From contig CAIZEI010000066.1 in the NCBI GenBank assembly GCA_903931945.1, forward strand, positions 21,514-85,513: 64,000 nucleotides of DNA, given 5' to 3'. The position numbers and the translations under genes were made by a program. Shown piece by piece: positions 63,552 to 64,000 of the stretch; the stretch's first letter is position 1, and each line of letters opens with the position of its first letter. Under the pieces are notes generated by a model. It was given only the letters and a program-made list of their open reading frames with translations. It did not search any database and had not been told where the DNA came from. Source of the stretch: an uncultured Hyphomicrobiales bacterium. GTDB lineage: Bacteria > Pseudomonadota > Alphaproteobacteria > Rhizobiales > Beijerinckiaceae.

Positions 63552-64000
63552 CTAACCCTCGATCTCTTCGCGAAGGGTTTCGAGCTCCAGCCATTCATCT
63601 TCAAGGCGGGCGATGCCCGTTTCTGTCTCGCCATAGGTTTTGGTCGCCTTCTCGAAGGCTTTGGGATCGCGCGTATAAAGGCCGGCGTCGGCCAGGATTG
63701 TCTGCAATTTGGCTTGCGCGGCGCGCAAGGTCTCGATTTTTGCGGGGATGGTTTCGAGCGCCTGCTTTTGTTTGAATGAAAGCTTGCGTTTGGCGTCGCC
63801 ACCGGTTGTCGGCGCGAGTTGCCGGTTTTTCCCGCGTGCGGACTTGCCGGAGTCATTGACTGGCGCTCCGCCCACCCCAAATCCACGTTGCGCCACCATG
63901 TCGCTATAGCCGCCGGCATATTCGCGCCAGACGCCGGCGCCTTCCGACACGATGACGGATGTTGCGACCCGATCCAGAAAATCGCGGTCGTGGCTGACCA
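63552..64000 (-). CDS. ABC-F family ATPase (Uup-like), C-terminal part (partial)
   Basis: The 3' end of a gene entering from the right edge. The visible part reads VSHDRDFLDRVATSVIVSEG, the H-loop and end of the second ATPase domain of ABC-F proteins, then a basic linker and a C-terminal coiled-coil domain (KRKLSFKQKQALETIPAKIE and on). ABC-F proteins are soluble and work on ribosomes, rescuing stalled or antibiotic-blocked complexes or, for Uup, affecting DNA-related processes. The C-terminal coiled coil favours the Uup-type branch. The N-terminal two thirds are outside the window. Confidence 0.9.
   Translation of the reverse strand, partial: VSHDRDFLDRVATSVIVSEGAGVWREYAGGYSDMVAQRGFGVGGAPVNDSGKSARGKNRQLAPTTGGDAKRKLSFKQKQALETIPAKIETLRAAQAKLQTILADAGLYTRDPKAFEKATKTYGETETGIARLEDEWLELETLREEIEG

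Noticed and set aside
1..64000. CRISPR array, insertion sequence, prophage or toxin-antitoxin module
   Set aside because: I saw no regularly spaced direct repeats, transposase or integrase motifs, phage structural genes or paired toxin-antitoxin frames anywhere in the window.

Overview
The window reads as a chromosomal segment of an alphaproteobacterium, probably of the order Hyphomicrobiales (Rhizobiales). The base composition is GC-rich. Three signs point this way: a homospermidine synthase gene; a tRNA-His of the alphaproteobacterial type (no G-1, G1-U72 pair, A73); and orphan tripartite-tricarboxylate (TctC/Bug) receptors next to UbiD decarboxylase and aromatic hydroxylase genes. I cannot name a genus. 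All assignments come from reading motifs, not from database searches.

Layout. (1) 1-8773: a putative uptake and catabolic island for an aromatic or carboxylated compound. It holds three TctC-type receptors, two tandem paralogous cupins, a UbiD-family prenyl-FMN decarboxylase, two NMT1-type binding proteins and an FAD aromatic hydroxylase. Two divergent operons meet at a short intergenic region carrying a perfect 13-bp palindrome. (2) 9073-21342: two RND efflux systems in a row, an MdtABC-like adaptor plus two permeases, then a second adaptor and permease. There is no outer-membrane channel or regulator gene. (3) 21346-23635: a Uma2-type nuclease-like protein and prfC. (4) 23721-36655: exopolysaccharide locus A, with manC, a WcaJ-type phosphoglycosyltransferase, an acyltransferase, a Wzz/GumC-like protein with an eroded tyrosine-kinase domain, a VpsF-like polymerase, a flippase, two GT4-like glycosyltransferases and a WecG/TagA enzyme.

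(5) 36715-50899: mixed metabolism. It contains a small Cys-rich protein, a TauD-type dioxygenase, a luciferase-like monooxygenase, a DHA2 exporter, tRNA-His, an HpxW-type gamma-glutamyltransferase-fold hydrolase, a small membrane protein, a fused indolepyruvate:ferredoxin oxidoreductase, an ABC binding protein, a Tat-exported amidohydrolase, a second Uma2 protein and homospermidine synthase. (6) 51217-55559: a divergent pair, a hybrid histidine kinase and a sigma54-type response regulator, separated by a region with a perfect 12-bp inverted repeat. (7) 55568-61622: exopolysaccharide locus B, with a nucleotidyltransferase-like left-handed beta-helix protein, a WecG-phosphoglycosyltransferase fusion, a second flippase and two GT2 enzymes. 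(8) 61700-64000: an iron-type alcohol dehydrogenase, a 4HBT thioesterase, a terminator and the 3' end of an ABC-F ATPase gene.

The two polysaccharide loci each have an initiating phosphoglycosyltransferase, a WecG-type second transferase and a flippase. Only locus A has a visible polymerase and chain-length protein, and neither has an outer-membrane exporter in the window. The candidates that most deserve a second look are the receptor-rich catabolic island with its mismatched cupin pair, the WecG-phosphoglycosyltransferase fusion beside an eroded nucleotidyltransferase, the Wzz-linked kinase domain without a P-loop, and the inverted repeat between the two-component genes.
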